Under the pieces are notes generated by a model. It worked only from the letters and a program-made list of their open reading frames with translations. It ran no database searches and was not told the origin of the DNA. Position numbers and translations under genes: made by a program. From Patiria pectinifera (taxonomy: Eukaryota > Echinodermata > Asteroidea > Valvatida > Asterinidae), in contig CM057150.1 in NCBI GenBank assembly GCA_029964075.1, positions 4,689,717 to 4,753,716 of the forward strand: a stretch of DNA of 64,000 nt. Direction: 5' to 3'. This document shows positions 13,001-21,829 of this stretch, piece by piece (position 1 is the stretch's first letter; every line of letters starts with the position of its first letter).

Positions 13001-16000
13001 TGTCGGAATCTAATTCGGGCGATTCACAATGCAGGGCGCCACCGAGATTTTGCCACGGAGAGCCTCTTTTCCCCAGTGCATTGTGGGAGATGGCCAACAA
13101 AAAGGCAGTGCGGGACATTTGAAATTGTTAGTTTTTTCCAGTCAGTAGTTTCGTTCGTGCGCGTATGAAGTATGTGTGTTCCTTCTTTTTTTTCTTCTAT
13201 CAGCATGGTTTTTTTTGTAGGTGACATAAACTTATGCCCCAATCTATTCCTACTGATCAATGAAATAAATGTCACCTGTTTTACTCATGGCTCTGGAGGA
13301 TTTCTTGAAAGGGAAGTTACGTTCTAAAACGTCCCGTTAACAACTGACGCATGCGCATTATTGTAACTGACTAAACCTGGTGGTAGAAACATTATTGCAA
13401 CCGGGCATGGGCCCATACTGATCTTACATGTAATTACTGTCAGTCGTATGACGTCAGGGAATGCGACATTGAATTCTGCCTCTTGGTCTAATTGGAAGGT
13501 GACTTCGTTTGTGTTTTCTCGAGCAGTTGAATTCCTGTGTTCTTCTCAACGTTATCCGCGTGTTTCTGTCACTGGAGGCAATGGCGGACAAGCCAAAGTT
13601 GAAAAGAATCAAGTACGTCATCAATAAACTTACTATGTAAAACAAACCTAAAGCACTATAAATTGCCAAAATAACATGAATGACATAATTTATTTGAGCT
13701 TGTTCAGTTTTATCATTATGTAAACTGCTGCCAAGTTCAGCCATATTCTGTTCATACAGGATAGTACATGTTTCCAATGTGTTTCTAAAAACACAATTCG
13801 ATATTCGAATTTTAACCAGTTTTGAATGAGTCCAGTTTGAAGATGAAACGTTTGATTATATTGCAAGAGGTTTCTATTGTTTGACTTAAATTTTCATTGT
13901 CAATGGTGTGGCTCTTTTCTCATGTTGCACTACCAAGGGCCGGCGCACGCGCAGTTCTGTTGCTGACGCCCCTGCTTGGGATCACGTGGCTGATTGGTCT
14001 GTTCGTTAACGTGGATGAAGCGGACGTAGTGGTGTCTTACATCTTTGTCATACTGAACTCCTCACAGGTATGTCCACTGTTAAAACTCAGGCCGCCGCCA
14101 TCTTTGAGTAGAGGTTTTTTTAACGATTGGTGGCATGCATATTTTCCCCCGATTCAATACGTTATCTCATTCATGTAAATTACTCATTTCTCGTGATAAA
14201 TTCAGTACAATGCTTTGTCGGATTCTTGAAAGCAGCTGAAGGGACTTGCTAATACAAAATGTACACACCTTTTTTAATGATGTTAATCGCTGTGGTCCCT
14301 ACGTTATAGTAATGCACACCAACTACATCTAATCCCAATCAGGCTATTATCACCAACCTTTATTTCTGTGTCACCTTGATTTCTGTGACCTCATAGTACA
14401 TTGAAATCGAATGATACTTATGCGTTAATACTGTTTTTTTCTCATGTCTGCTCCACCATAGGGCGTGTTTATCTTCGTTCTGCATTGCGCTCTCAACGAA
14501 GAGGTGAGATAAACTCAACCAAGTAGTCTAGATATTAACGCAATCCTTAGTTTACCGAATAAAGTCAAAGAAGAGGTCACACTTGTCACACACAGCTTCC
14601 ACAACATGGTTCAGCACAATATATCAAGCATAGGGATCACTCTTAGAAATGTCTGGTCAGATTTGGCAGGAGAACATTCCAACTTGCACCAAGCCCTTAT
14701 AATCTGGTGCAGTCGGCTGGGTAGAAGGTTGATTTTTCTCTAGAGAATCCTGACGACTGCTTTATGAGTTTGCTAATGAAGTTATAAACAGGATGGTCTT
14801 TCACTCAAGAGTGTACGTAACTGCTCATCTGCGTCCATTTCATTTCTTTCCTTAATGGAAATTCAATGTTTGAATATCAATGTTGAAGGGCTAGTTTACG
14901 TCGCTGTTATACCGTAGCTACAGTACAGCCTTCCTCTTAAGCCAACCGTACAAACGATCCATAATGAGTCTGCCTTTATGGGCAAGGCTTTCAAGTTCCT
15001 CTTGTAATTTTGTCAGGTCGGGAAGGCGTTCAAACTGAAACGCGACAAACTGCGCAAACTCCACTCGTCCAAGATCCACCCCAACACGGCCGGCCGGACT
15101 AGCAAAACAAGCACAGACTCCGGGCAGAGCAAACCGGGGAAGAAAGGTAAAATTTAACACCCTTTTAAGAAAACGCCAGTAATGACCTCCGTGATGCGCA
15201 AGTACGCGCCCTCAATCGTATACGCATAGTGTCGTCCTTCGTGAGGCGTTTAGTCCTACGTGCTTCGTCCATGTGCCGCACAGGGATCTCTCATGTGGCG
15301 TAACTACGTGGGAAAGGTGTGGTGATCGTGCGTCCTCCAGCGGATGTATGTACCCCGGATAGCCCCCATTTGATATCTTGAATTGAAAAAAAATAAATCA
15401 AGATTTAAAATGTAGCCAACAACTTCAATGGAGACGCCAGTGTTATGACATGCTATGACATGCTAAACAAAAACCCGGAGTGGCCAAAGTGGAAGAACGT
15501 AGGGCTATAAGCAGACTCGCTTTTTGTACGAAGCTACCAACAATCTGAGTGCATTCATAGACAAGTTATACCGAATCCAACATTAACACCAGATTCTTCA
15601 AACCAGAAAGGATTGTTATAAGCATTCTTCTGTCATCAATTAAGGAAACAGCAACTGTCGCCGGCTTCAAATCTGGATTACGAATCTTGCACATGTATCG
15701 GATCTTCTCAACCGCGCTATAACCCTCTTTTTGTTGTTTGGTGCCAACACTGCACCTGTTTGTTGATAACCCTTTATAGGATGTTTGCATACTATGAGAC
15801 CAGAGCCAGAACCTGATCATACTGCACCGTTGAAATGATTTTATTTGCCTTTTAGTGCCCCTTAAAAAAATGATGCGCCCTCCAGTGATCAGGAAGCGTC
15901 ATCTGCTGTTCATGAACAGAATCAATAGCACAAAAACCCCGTCAGATACTAGTTCGTTATTAGCATAATTGCTTCTGTAATGCTTAGCAATATTTCAGTT

Positions 16001-16384
16001 AAAATGCAATTATGGACCTTTTGAAAGTGCAGGGACAGTCGAGAGTGCTGTGTGCGCAAGTTACGATGACAACCATTTTTTTTCTCCTGAAATATGACTT
16101 TTATGTATCATGAAATGACAAATTATTAAGCTAATAGTTTCATTTGATGGTATCAATCCGCCACCGTTTTCACAAGCGAAGGCACGGGTATCTCAAAAAT
16201 GACATTTTTTTAAGTTCCGTGTTTTGGTTTTTTTTTTGTTGCTTTAAAACATCGTACCCAACAGCTCAGGCATATCTTGTTTAATTTAAACTTCAATTTC
16301 GCTGTTTTTTTTCCCCCAGAGGTTGCGTGGGGACCCAGTCTGTCAACCGACAAGACTGGAGTTAATTCCGATGCGACTAAGTGA
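859..16384 (+). CDS. Adhesion GPCR with C-type lectin and mucin-like ectodomain (3' part of gene)
   Basis: This entry covers the whole gene as seen; the exons are listed separately. The product is a cell-surface receptor of the adhesion GPCR family. A GAIN domain self-cleaves at the GPS, and the freed N-terminus of the membrane part (the tethered agonist) can activate the seven-helix domain. Exons in order: 859-1033 lectin end, 2521 to about 3134 mucin-like, 3330-3440, 4251-4316, 5275-5389, 6287-6388, 7479-7669 and 7993-8048 (GAIN), 8524-8650 (GPS), then nine exons from 9202 to 15146 and the last at 16320-16384. Codon phases match across every junction except the 3' edge of the mucin exon, which I could not fix. 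Key motifs are [40 protein letters not shown] and [11 protein letters not shown]. The start codon and the first half of the lectin domain lie before position 1. The subfamily cannot be assigned without a tree. Confidence 0.9.
1034..2520. other. aGPCR intron after the lectin exon
   Basis: No exon is visible. It holds a small hairpin at about 1867-1907 (TTTTGGGACTCTCA facing TGAGAGTCCCAAA). At about 1956 there is a TACAGGGTGTCCC-type terminus of the sort seen on mariner-like elements, with no matching second end found. Confidence 0.5.
2521..3134 (+). CDS. aGPCR exon: Ser/Thr-rich mucin-like stalk of 11-residue repeats
   Basis: The acceptor (TTTGCAG) gives a codon split that joins in phase with the lectin exon. 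About twelve units fit the pattern T-T-x-S-D-I-G-T-M-x-Q, most of them exactly 11 residues (33 bp) long. The many Ser and Thr suggest a heavily O-glycosylated stalk that would hold the lectin domain away from the membrane. The frame stays open to a stop at 3198-3200, so the donor must lie earlier. The end given here is only the end of the recognisable repeats at a weak phase-0 GT; a better donor consensus at 2862 would halve the array. Confidence 0.6.
3330..3440 (+). CDS. aGPCR exon: start of GAIN-type region
   Basis: The exon runs from a TTTTCAG acceptor to a GAG|GTAAAT donor, phase 0 at both ends, 37 codons. It contains [20 protein letters not shown]. Short helices of this kind, with spaced Leu and a conserved Cys, begin the helical half of GAIN domains and related stalk modules. 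The call rests on position and phase more than on strong motifs. Confidence 0.7.
3879..4138. mobile_element. Foldback element
   Basis: The inner arms CTATTTGAGATATGG and CCATATCTCAAATAG enclose an ACAATAGGAGG/CCTCCTATTGT pair. Outer arms GGTTCATGCTTCACGCGAA and the reverse of TTCGCATGACGTATGAAC pair less well. It lies in an aGPCR intron. Confidence 0.65.
4251..4316 (+). CDS. aGPCR exon: GAIN helical segment
   Basis: A 22-codon exon between a strong polypyrimidine-CAG acceptor and a GAG|GTGCAT donor, phase 0 at both ends. It reads [19 protein letters not shown], an amphipathic helix typical of the GAIN subdomain A. Confidence 0.7.
4876..5184. mobile_element. MITE family 1, copy 1, with a nested palindrome
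   Basis: The ends TCACAAGGCCCCCTTCAATGG and CCATTGAAGGGGGCCTTTGTGA (given as each strand reads, trimmed to the core GGCCCCCTTCAATGG) are inverted repeats. A second element (4968-5130) sits inside. Copies 2 and 3 of this family are near 7,254 and 62,698. Confidence 0.75.
4968..5130. mobile_element. Near-perfect palindromic element with 13-bp target duplication
   Basis: The arms, from TGAAAGGTTTGCGG to GAATGGTTC and back, pair almost perfectly over about 60 bp. TGAACAGTAGCTA stands directly on both sides (4955-4967, 5131-5143). The other MITE copy near 62,780 shows the uninterrupted form (CTGAACAATAGCTAACATC). Relatives are at 46,715-46,985 and 48,418-48,648. Confidence 0.8.
5275..5389 (+). 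CDS. aGPCR exon: GAIN helical segment
   Basis: The exon enters in phase 0 and leaves in phase 1 at ATAG|GTGCGT. It contains a Leu/Val-rich helix ([18 protein letters not shown]) followed by basic residues. This is typical of the last helices of subdomain A. Confidence 0.75.
5590..5680 (-). mobile_element. tRNA-like SINE fragment
   Basis: On the minus strand there is an A-box-like TTGGTAGAGTACTGG followed by a weak B-box-like GTCGCAGGTTAATA at tRNA spacing. It is probably the head of a decayed SINE. The body was not recognised. Confidence 0.35.
5729..6240. mobile_element. MITE family 2, copy 1 (TACAGGG ends)
   Basis: A long foldback. It opens TACAGGGCGAGTAAAAAA and closes TTTTTACCTACCCTGTA. 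Inside, TCTGTCCACGGATCACAAAA faces a matching arm. The TA at each edge fits a Tc1/mariner-like target. A second copy is at 23,898-24,426. Confidence 0.75.
6287..6388 (+). CDS. aGPCR exon: GAIN beta-sheet entry
   Basis: Phase 1 at both ends, 34 codons. It contains [15 protein letters not shown] with two close cysteines, then an ITLCTATGQ strand. This fits the switch from helical to beta part of a GAIN domain, although the cysteine-rich start is unusual. Confidence 0.7.
6768..6968. mobile_element. MITE family 3, copy 1
   Basis: Terminal inverted repeats CGTTTGTTTATGGTGTAAAT and its reverse complement enclose about 150 bases with no coding frame. A copy with the same ends lies at 35,714-35,829. 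Confidence 0.75.
7254..7377. mobile_element. MITE family 1, copy 2
   Basis: The core ends GGCCCCCTTCAACGG and CCATTGAAGGGGGCC are inverted, in the intron before the 7479 exon. Weaker pairing continues outside to about 7215 and 7415. Confidence 0.7.
7479..7669 (+). CDS. aGPCR exon: GAIN subdomain B strands
   Basis: The exon enters in phase 1 and ends at GAG|GTGAGT in phase 0. It has short beta-type stretches ([30 protein letters not shown]) and two N-glycosylation sequons. It lies just upstream of the GPS exons, as expected for GAIN subdomain B. Confidence 0.75.
7993..8048 (+). CDS. aGPCR exon: GPS, first half
   Basis: A short exon, phase 0 in and phase 2 out, reading [18 protein letters not shown]. 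The C-x-F/Y-W pattern is the conserved first cysteine and tryptophan of the GPS motif. It joins directly to the next exon to give the paired second W and C. Confidence 0.85.
8524..8650 (+). CDS. aGPCR exon: GPS cleavage site and tethered agonist
   Basis: The exon contains [20 protein letters not shown] and then [12 protein letters not shown]. By family rule, self-cleavage falls between Leu and Thr of HL|TNF. All catalytic positions (His-Leu-Thr) are kept, so this receptor should cleave. The tethered agonist would begin TNFAVLV. It ends in phase 0 at CAG|GTAAAA. Confidence 0.92.
8693..9115 (+). repeat. Three tandem copies of a ~140-bp intronic repeat
   Basis: Three diverged units follow each other in the intron between the GPS exon and the TM1 exon. 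Each has the order AATCACTC..CCCC, AACATTATTAC, CTTAATTGGGTTTTATT, and a GCAGATTTAGG-like end. The last part resembles a 3' splice site, so each unit carries a pseudo-acceptor. No coding frame is shared. Confidence 0.8.
9202..9308 (+). CDS. aGPCR exon: TM1
   Basis: Phase 0 in, phase 2 out at GTAAGT. It encodes a short linker and a hydrophobic helix ([18 protein letters not shown]). In this family TM1 follows the tethered agonist after a short linker, as here. Confidence 0.9.
9333..9479. mobile_element. Small foldback after the TM1 exon
   Basis: GGTTTTATGAAATACGGACTC faces a reverse copy that ends GAGTCCGATTTTCATATAAC (each about 20 bases). There is no coding frame. The rest of this intron (to 10,076) shows nothing else that I recognise. 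Confidence 0.55.
10077..10179 (+). CDS. aGPCR exon: TM2
   Basis: It restores the split codon and reads [20 protein letters not shown], then a hydrophobic stretch to GID. The IHxNLA motif is the adhesion GPCR signature at the start of TM2. It ends at AAG|GTACCA in phase 0. Confidence 0.9.
10611..10761 (+). CDS. aGPCR exon: TM3 and start of TM4
   Basis: It starts [20 protein letters not shown] and runs through [11 protein letters not shown], the most conserved TM3 signature of adhesion and secretin receptors. The Cys near its start would form the usual disulfide to extracellular loop 2. It ends in phase 1 inside TM4 (GLLFALGWG). Confidence 0.93.
10940..11006 (+). CDS. aGPCR exon: TM4 and loop 2
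   Basis: It completes TM4 ([16 protein letters not shown]) and enters extracellular loop 2 with NTYVSESY. Phase 1 in, phase 2 out at GTAAGT. The next exon supplies the Cys-Trp of the loop. Confidence 0.9.
11007..11870. repeat. aGPCR intron with GCGTAGC-type repeat and long G run
   Basis: From about 11,171 there is a repeat that starts GCGTAGCCAGG, then a G run of about 30 bases, then CACCTGGCCTCTGTAAAAT. Related copies lie at 33,711 and 52,457. The part 11,512-11,605 matches 16,640-16,745 in reverse. Confidence 0.6.
11871..11937 (+). CDS. aGPCR exon: loop 2 cysteine and TM5 start
   Basis: It reads [20 protein letters not shown]. The C-W-L-S and GLIWAF-x-x-P motifs are the standard loop 2/TM5 signature; the Cys pairs with the TM3 Cys. 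It ends in phase 0 at GTAAGT. Confidence 0.92.
11938..13526. other. aGPCR intron between TM5 exons
   Basis: It holds a truncated copy of MITE family 4 (12,141-12,392; it starts CAAGGGCGGATCC but lacks the far end). The rest has no exon that I could support. Confidence 0.55.
13527..13612 (+). CDS. aGPCR exon: TM5 end and intracellular loop 3
   Basis: It enters after GAGCAG in phase 0 and ends in phase 2 at GTACGT. It reads [20 protein letters not shown] then DKPKLKRIK. The hydrophobic end of TM5 is followed by a basic loop, as expected. A 1.6-kb intron precedes it. Confidence 0.85.
13938..14067 (+). CDS. aGPCR exon: TM6 and TM7 start
   Basis: It restores the split Lys codon and reads [20 protein letters not shown], then a loop (NVDEADVV) and the TM7 start [18 protein letters not shown] is the TM6 signature. 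It ends in phase 0 at CAG|GTATGT. Confidence 0.93.
14462..14503 (+). CDS. aGPCR exon: TM7 end
   Basis: A 14-codon exon, phase 0 at both ends, reading [14 protein letters not shown]. The G-x-F-I-F-x-x-x-C-x-x-N-x-E pattern is the conserved TM7 end. A separate micro-exon here is common in this family. Confidence 0.92.
14504..15016. other. aGPCR intron
   Basis: I see no exon, repeat or RNA gene here. Confidence 0.4.
15017..15146 (+). CDS. aGPCR exon: cytoplasmic tail
   Basis: It starts [15 protein letters not shown] and continues with Lys, Ser and Thr ([17 protein letters not shown]). It ends in phase 1. The basic juxtamembrane helix and many Ser/Thr are consistent with G-protein coupling and phosphorylation, but no specific motif is visible. 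Confidence 0.88.
15147..16319. other. Last aGPCR intron
   Basis: No exon is visible. The 3' end has the long pyrimidine tract of the last acceptor. Some short open frames exist but lack family motifs. Confidence 0.4.
16320..16384 (+). CDS. aGPCR last coding exon and stop
   Basis: After a long pyrimidine tract and CAG, it restores the phase-1 codon and reads [20 protein letters not shown], then Lys and TGA at 16382-16384. A 35- to 40-bp tandem duplication (GAGCGCC.CCACGAGACA) lies just after the stop. Confidence 0.85.
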
Positions 16385-16595
16385 AGTCAAGAGCGCCACC
16401 ACGAGACAGAGGGGTCGGAGTGAAGAGCGCCGCCACGAGACATAGGGGACGGATAGAAAGTTTGGTTACTTTTTAAATATCTTTATATTTCTCTTACAAA
16501 TTAAAGTTACATTTCTAGCAAATACTTTCCCATTGCTATAACGTTAGTTGAAGTCCACGTAGCTAAACGATGAAAATGTTTAATGACGGTATTGA

Positions 16596-16601
16596 AATAA
16601 A
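16596..16601 (+). promoter_or_regulatory. Candidate poly(A) signal of the aGPCR gene
   Basis: An AATAAA lies 212 bases after the aGPCR stop codon. It is the first one in the 3' UTR and a fair candidate for the cleavage signal. Confidence 0.45.
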
Positions 16602-17099
16602 GGCAGTTTTCATTTTTCCTTGGTAAGCAGTTGCGTCTGTCCGCCCCCCCCCCCCAAAAAAAGAATCGTCGCCCCCAGTCTCCCCCTACTGGAACTTTGT
16701 AAGTCCTATAAGTGACCATGGTTAACGAGTTTAACATAACGGGTTTAACATTGCCTCCCCCTTCCCAACTTTAACATCTTTGTAAGAGCGAGTATCCATT
16801 TCTAATGCTTCAAATTAGAAGTTTTTATGATAAAAGAAATACGTTTAGTAAAAAAAAGGGCTAATTAGGTGAACTGTATATTAAACGTTTTGTAAAGCTT
16901 GATTTGACTTGAAATTATATTGCTGCGCATTGTACTAGTGGATATGCGAAACACAGAAATTATTTATTATCATTATTATAAATAAAGTAACAAGTAGCGA
17001 GGTTTGTCCTAAGCATGCATTGTTCTAGTTGGTGATTATTTAAACATTTCAAAGTAAGTTCATTAACAATTTTAGGATCACTTTTACTCCATATTATAC

Positions 17100-17185
17100 T
17101 AGGATGCACAAACCAACTGAATTTAGCGGGATTTGAATCTGGAACCACCGATAATCCGTATTTGCGCTCCGAGCACTAAGCTACC
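17100..17185 (-). mobile_element. tRNA-like SINE fragment
   Basis: On the minus strand TTGGTAGCTTAGTGCTCGG resembles an A box, and GGTTCCAGATTCAAATCCC a B box, at tRNA spacing. The cloverleaf does not close well, so it is read as the head of a SINE. Confidence 0.4.
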
Positions 17186-17272
17186 AATAAGTGGTCTCTC
17201 TGATGGCTGTCTGCAGTGACTTGTATCCAACAATACCATTAAATTCATAAGCCGCCAACTAAGCTCAGTTAA

Positions 17273-17825
17273 GCCCGCCGCACATGAAAACTACGTTGCT
17301 GAGCAAAAAGTCATTCGAGGCCGTTTGCTCAGCACGTAGCTCATTGTGCGGTGAGTTATCTGCCTCGCGAGGCCGTGATGTAAATATCTCGCCTGTTTGG
17401 TATAGTTTGCCACGCGAGGAGAAAAACTCACTGTGTGCTCAACCTGAGATACGTGCTGAGCTAAAAAGATTAACCAGCCAAAGAAAGCACATAAATCGTG
17501 TTTGTCAGTCGCGTGTTTAAAAAAAAAATGGGGACAAACGCCTTTGCACAAACATATCTTAAAATCAAGCGTGCAGAGTACGTGATTTCATCGGCTAGTA
17601 TTGCTCAGCACGTAGCTCACATTGCCCGCACACGGTGAGTTTTTAGTCTCGGGAGGCGAAAAAAAGTCAAACAGGATAGACATTTGCCTAACGGCCTTGC
17701 GAGGTAGAAAACTCGGAAAAAAAATAACCGCACACGATACGGTGATATTTTGTGTGCTACGTGCTGAGCAGACAGCCTCGAATGACGTTTTGCTCAGCAC
17801 GTAGCTCTCGACGTGTGCGGCGGGC
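17273..17825. mobile_element. Foldback element flanked by TTAA
   Basis: The ends GCCCGCCGCAC and GTGCGGCGGGC are inverted and stand next to TTAA on both sides (17,269-17,272; 17,826-17,829). Inside, GCTCAGCACGTAGCTC recurs in several places and in both directions. There is no coding frame of a transposase. Confidence 0.7.
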
Positions 17826-18080
17826 TTAAGTCTCTCTTCGGGGCGGACGGGTGTTCGAATGTCGCAGGTTCCAGTCCCGCTTCAGTCGGTTCATTGCTCA
17901 AAATGGCCGTGTCAGAAACGAGTTCCAGAGCGACGGCTCCGCCTATCATATGCATTTCACTGCGTAGTTGTAATGGAAGAGGACCTAGACAGCACGGACG
18001 TCAATCGCTTCTCAAGAGTGGGGTGGGGGGACATACCTTGATCAGAACTAATGCGACAAGAGATTTGGATGCGGTCCAAG

Positions 18081-18523
18081 AATTCGTCATCGGCACCACG
18101 AACTGACACTCAGTTGCACGTGAGTGCGCTGCCCGCGCGCAAATTTTACAGAACCGGGATACTTAAGGTTTCACGAACACACATCCTCCACAGTGTGGTG
18201 CTTTTAGAGCGAACCCCGTACATTTTCGGTTTCACCAACTGCCACTGACCTTAATTACATCAATTAAAAACGGTATTCAATTAAATTCTTGTGTAGGATT
18301 AAATTCGTGTAAAACCGTTCAAACTGGTTTTCTTCGTTCTGTATTGCCGCATCATTAGTGGGTGTCAGTTCGTGAAAACGAAAACTTCCTGTTTCGCGTC
18401 AGAGTGTCTGGTGAGTGCGCATGCACTGCCGGGTGTCAGTTCGTCACCAAAATGATGACGTGGTTTTCACGAACTGACAGCCACTTGCGCGTGAGTGTCA
18501 GTTCGTGGTGCCGATGACGAATT
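18081..18523. mobile_element. Foldback family 5, copy 1
   Basis: AATTCGTCATCGGCACCACG at the left faces its exact reverse complement at the right, followed inward by AACTGACACTC. The block TTTTCACGAACTGACAG is repeated inside. A related element is at about 34,235-34,725. Confidence 0.75.
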
Positions 18524-18920
18524 GTTGGCTGCTTTGGTAGAATTCACTCCACTCTTTGCTCAGCAGTTCAAAGGCGCCCTGGCTGTTTGATTTTGCAATA
18601 GCCCCATTTTGATTATCGCCGACATGCCCAATTGCTTCAGTGTTGCAGTTGTTTTGTATATTTGTACAAAAAATCTTGGGAACAAAGCCCATCGTAGTAG
18701 CCCGATTCCGTTGAATTTAAGACTCTTTCTCCAAGGTGAAATTACTTATGAGAAATTAGTTATTGCTGTATTATACCATGTAGATTTAAGTAGACTACAA
18801 TAAAGGATCCACTGATTTTGAAAAGTAGGCATGTGTCGTGTTATGTAACCTTTATTATGCGAACGCGGATATGACCCCTGGTCACTGTCCCGTAAATCGG
18901 TCCGAAATTGCAAATTATGA

Positions 18921-19336
18921 TTTGCATGCCCTCAAAATCTTCAGTATTTGAGCATGCTGTGGGCCATGAACTTGAGGGTTTGTAAAAAAATATGGGTGGA
19001 AGCCGTGCACAGGACTGGGAGCTTGCAGTTCTGTGTAATTTGGATGTAATTTGGTCCCTAAAAGCGCTCTATTTTGCAATGGAGTGTAGGCATCGTTTTT
19101 CAAAATGGCGATGGGCTTCAGGACTATTTTCAGGGGTGATCATCTTCAGATGGAAATTTCTCCTAAAGTCATCAGTTGACCCCCCGAAAATTGAAAAGAA
19201 AATGAAAGATGATGAAATAAGCTTTAATTTTGATGTGTGTCTCGAACACCTTGGAGAGTTGTAAGTATTTTTCCCGAATTTTTGAAGTGGGAGCATTTAC
19301 CATTGGGGTCTATGGAAGTTTATTTACTGGTCTGCT
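18921..19336 (+). repeat. Dispersed repeat, copy 1
   Basis: It contains TTTGCATGCCCTCAAAATCT, TTCAGGGGTGATCATCTTC and CATTGGGGTCTATGGAAGTT. A shorter, reversed copy is at 30,126-30,343. No coding potential is shared. Confidence 0.65.
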
Positions 19337-20259
19337 ACCTATAATGCCCATCTAATCAGAGATCAGTGAAGCTAGACAGGAGGCCACCAGCGCCGTTGGA
19401 TGGCGCGATGAACAATCAGCATGTATACGCAGTGGCCATACAGTGACGAATACTGATATCCAAAGTGCGCCACCACTCAGTGGCGTAGCCACGGGGGGGG
19501 GGGGGGGGCTGTCGAGAACGTTGAGAAATGTTTAGTGTAGGAATAATGATGGATGCCCAATATGGTTACCAGCGGTGACTCAACCTCGTTTCCATGAAGT
19601 CGAGCAGTACCCTACCACCATTACCTGCTCTCTCACCCTGGTATTGGATCATTTGCATGTTTACAAATCGTGCACATGTATGCAAATTAGGAATCGTCTG
19701 GTGCCTGGCTGTGCATTAAATCGGCGTTTGTTTGTGTGCGGTGTCTGGGGTAAAAACACAATCAATTCGTCGCGGCGTAAGATCCGAAAATACAATTTTT
19801 TTTTCAAAGTTAAAACGTTACCTTCTTCAAGTTATCCCACCAATATGCCGTATCCCATTACATTATTATTGTAGGAAAAATAAAAAAAATGTTTTTGAGA
19901 GTGGAGTGGACGTAATCATTCACATTGAACGTTTAAATAGTAATGAATTTAAAGTTAGAAATAACCAAACCAAGCACACGATATTAATCCATTAGGCCTA
20001 ATTGCAACTTCTGTATCGAATCAGGATACAGGAAGCAAGTTTCCCAGGGGTTACTATTAAAACCGAGGTTGAAAATAACACCCGGGGACAAGGTTGGCGT
20101 TGTCTAGAACTGTTTTGCCTGTTCACGAATGCACCAGGAATAGAACGGTGCAGCGCCATCTATGGTTTCTACACGGTCTCAAATATTAGCAATGCACCTG
20201 CATTTTCGACAGTTCAAACCAAATCACCGAGAATGGCCAAAGGTAACACATATCCTCAA

Positions 20260-20674
20260 CCCTAAAAGGGCCGAAGGCGGAATCCGCCCCCCTCCTCAAC
20301 TTTTTCCTCGATAGCGGTTATGACCCGAGCTGTTATGACTTTTTAGCCTCGAGCCTTGCGCATCTTTTGATACCAAAAACATAAAAATTGGACCACGGGT
20401 TGCCGCGTAGCGTGTACACAGAGCAGCTAGAATTACCATTCGTACATATTAATAATTAATAAGTCATAATTCCAAAACCCTTTGACCTTTAGTCATAAAA
20501 TTTCTTGGGTATGTTTATGATGAATTGTTCTATGCATGTACCGACTTTCAAATTTTTTCGTAACTCGATGGCCGAGATATCGGGGGGGGGGGGAGGTCGG
20601 AATTCGCCCCGCCCCCACCCCATTCCCTCCACCCCCGGATGCGAGATGGTCAAAATAACCCGGCCCTTTCAGGG
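20260..20674. mobile_element. TTAA-targeting MITE (piggyBac-like), copy 1
   Basis: It starts CCCTAAAAGGGCCG and ends CGGCCCTTTCAGGG. TTAA follows on the right (20,675-20,678) and TCAA, a likely mutated TTAA, precedes it. The host repeat also occurs without the element at 23,282, where one TTAA stands. TTAA targets and CCCT-type ends point to piggyBac-like relatives. Confidence 0.75.
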
Positions 20675-21022
20675 TTAAACAACTTCCCCCATTTACACAA
20701 CCACTGAAAAATACAAAACTATCTTCAAAATAGTTCAGTTAATGACTAACGAAATAGGTGGGCTCGGCATGGCGCGCGGTCATCCGCTTCCGTCTGGGTT
20801 TTTTTCTTCAAAATTGCGTCATTATAGGGCCCTGTATTCATGAGACACGTGACGTCATTAACATTTCATCAATGCACTTTTTAAATCTTCTTTGCCTTGC
20901 CTTTTTGTCATCCATGTTATGAACAGCGGGTGCTGGGGGCTAAGCGGAGGGGCAATCGCGGGGATCGTCATGGGTTCCGTTGGGGTGATACTGGTTGTTC
21001 TATACTGGTGGTGTTCCTTCTC

Positions 21023-21345
21023 AAGCCGGTTCATACTTCACTTGTATAAACCTAGAGTCTATAGCATTCCCTAAACATACACAAGTCCAAGTCCGACCCC
21101 TCCGCCCCGGCTGGTTCTGCGCCACATCGCTCAGCACGCGCCGAGCTCGAGCCAATCTCCAAATAAGGAGATTGTTTAGGACTACGCGCGAGGCACATAA
21201 ATAGACATGGCCAGAGGGGTGTCATTAAACATGAAGTAAAATTGTGGCGAAAAATCGTTGTCTTTCTGTTAATGTTTGACTTCTTTTTGACTTTTTTACT
21301 GAAAAGGTGTTGATGAATAGGTGGTCGGTCTCAAACAAGTACGTT
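21023..21345. repeat. Dispersed repeat inserted in the relic anchor exon
   Basis: From about 21,105 it matches 220-450 (GAGCCAATCTCC, CGCGCGAGGC, GGGGTGTCATTAAACATGAA). It separates the relic anchor exon from the relic tail exon. Confidence 0.55.
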
Positions 21346-21829
21346 TAACACCTGCTAGGGACGTGTTCGCGGATATTGGCCCTCGCTTTGGATCGGGCCA
21401 TAATTAAGACCGGCCAAGCACATTTGTATTCCCTTATTATTTGCATACTAACGGTCGTTAAATGAGTTGGTTTTCCCGTATTCTTCTTGCAGGACGAATG
21501 GGAAAGTACCGGCTGAAAATTGGGGTTTGGACGAGGAGGCGACGACCGCGGAACCTGACATTCCATTATCTTCCATCAATTGAAAATAAATCAAATCAAA
21601 AAGTTAAAATTCTCAGTACTCAGGAAAAAACCGACAACCGGTAATGTGCAGTCCAAATTTGACAAAGCAATGATTTGTTTGTCTTTGAATTGGTTCATTT
21701 GTGGAAGTTAACGCTTTTGCCCTGTATTGATGATGCCTGGCGATTGTATCTAAAAGCTGATAATCCCGGTTCGTTTAGTTGTTTAAAAATTAGCAAGGGG
21801 AAACATTCATGCAACTGCAAAATGTTTAA

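Larger units (their letters stand above)
16602..20804. other. Intergenic region, repeat-rich
   Basis: No gene is supported here. It holds a tRNA-like SINE fragment (17,100-17,185, minus), foldbacks at 17,273-17,825 and 18,081-18,523, a dispersed repeat at 18,921-19,336, a short GCGTAGCCACGGGG remnant at 19,480, and the TTAA-flanked element at 20,260-20,674. Confidence 0.55.

Noticed and set aside
859-16384. Assigning the receptor to a named ADGR subfamily
   Set aside because: The 7TM motifs are general for the family, and the ectodomain does not match a vertebrate subfamily that I know.
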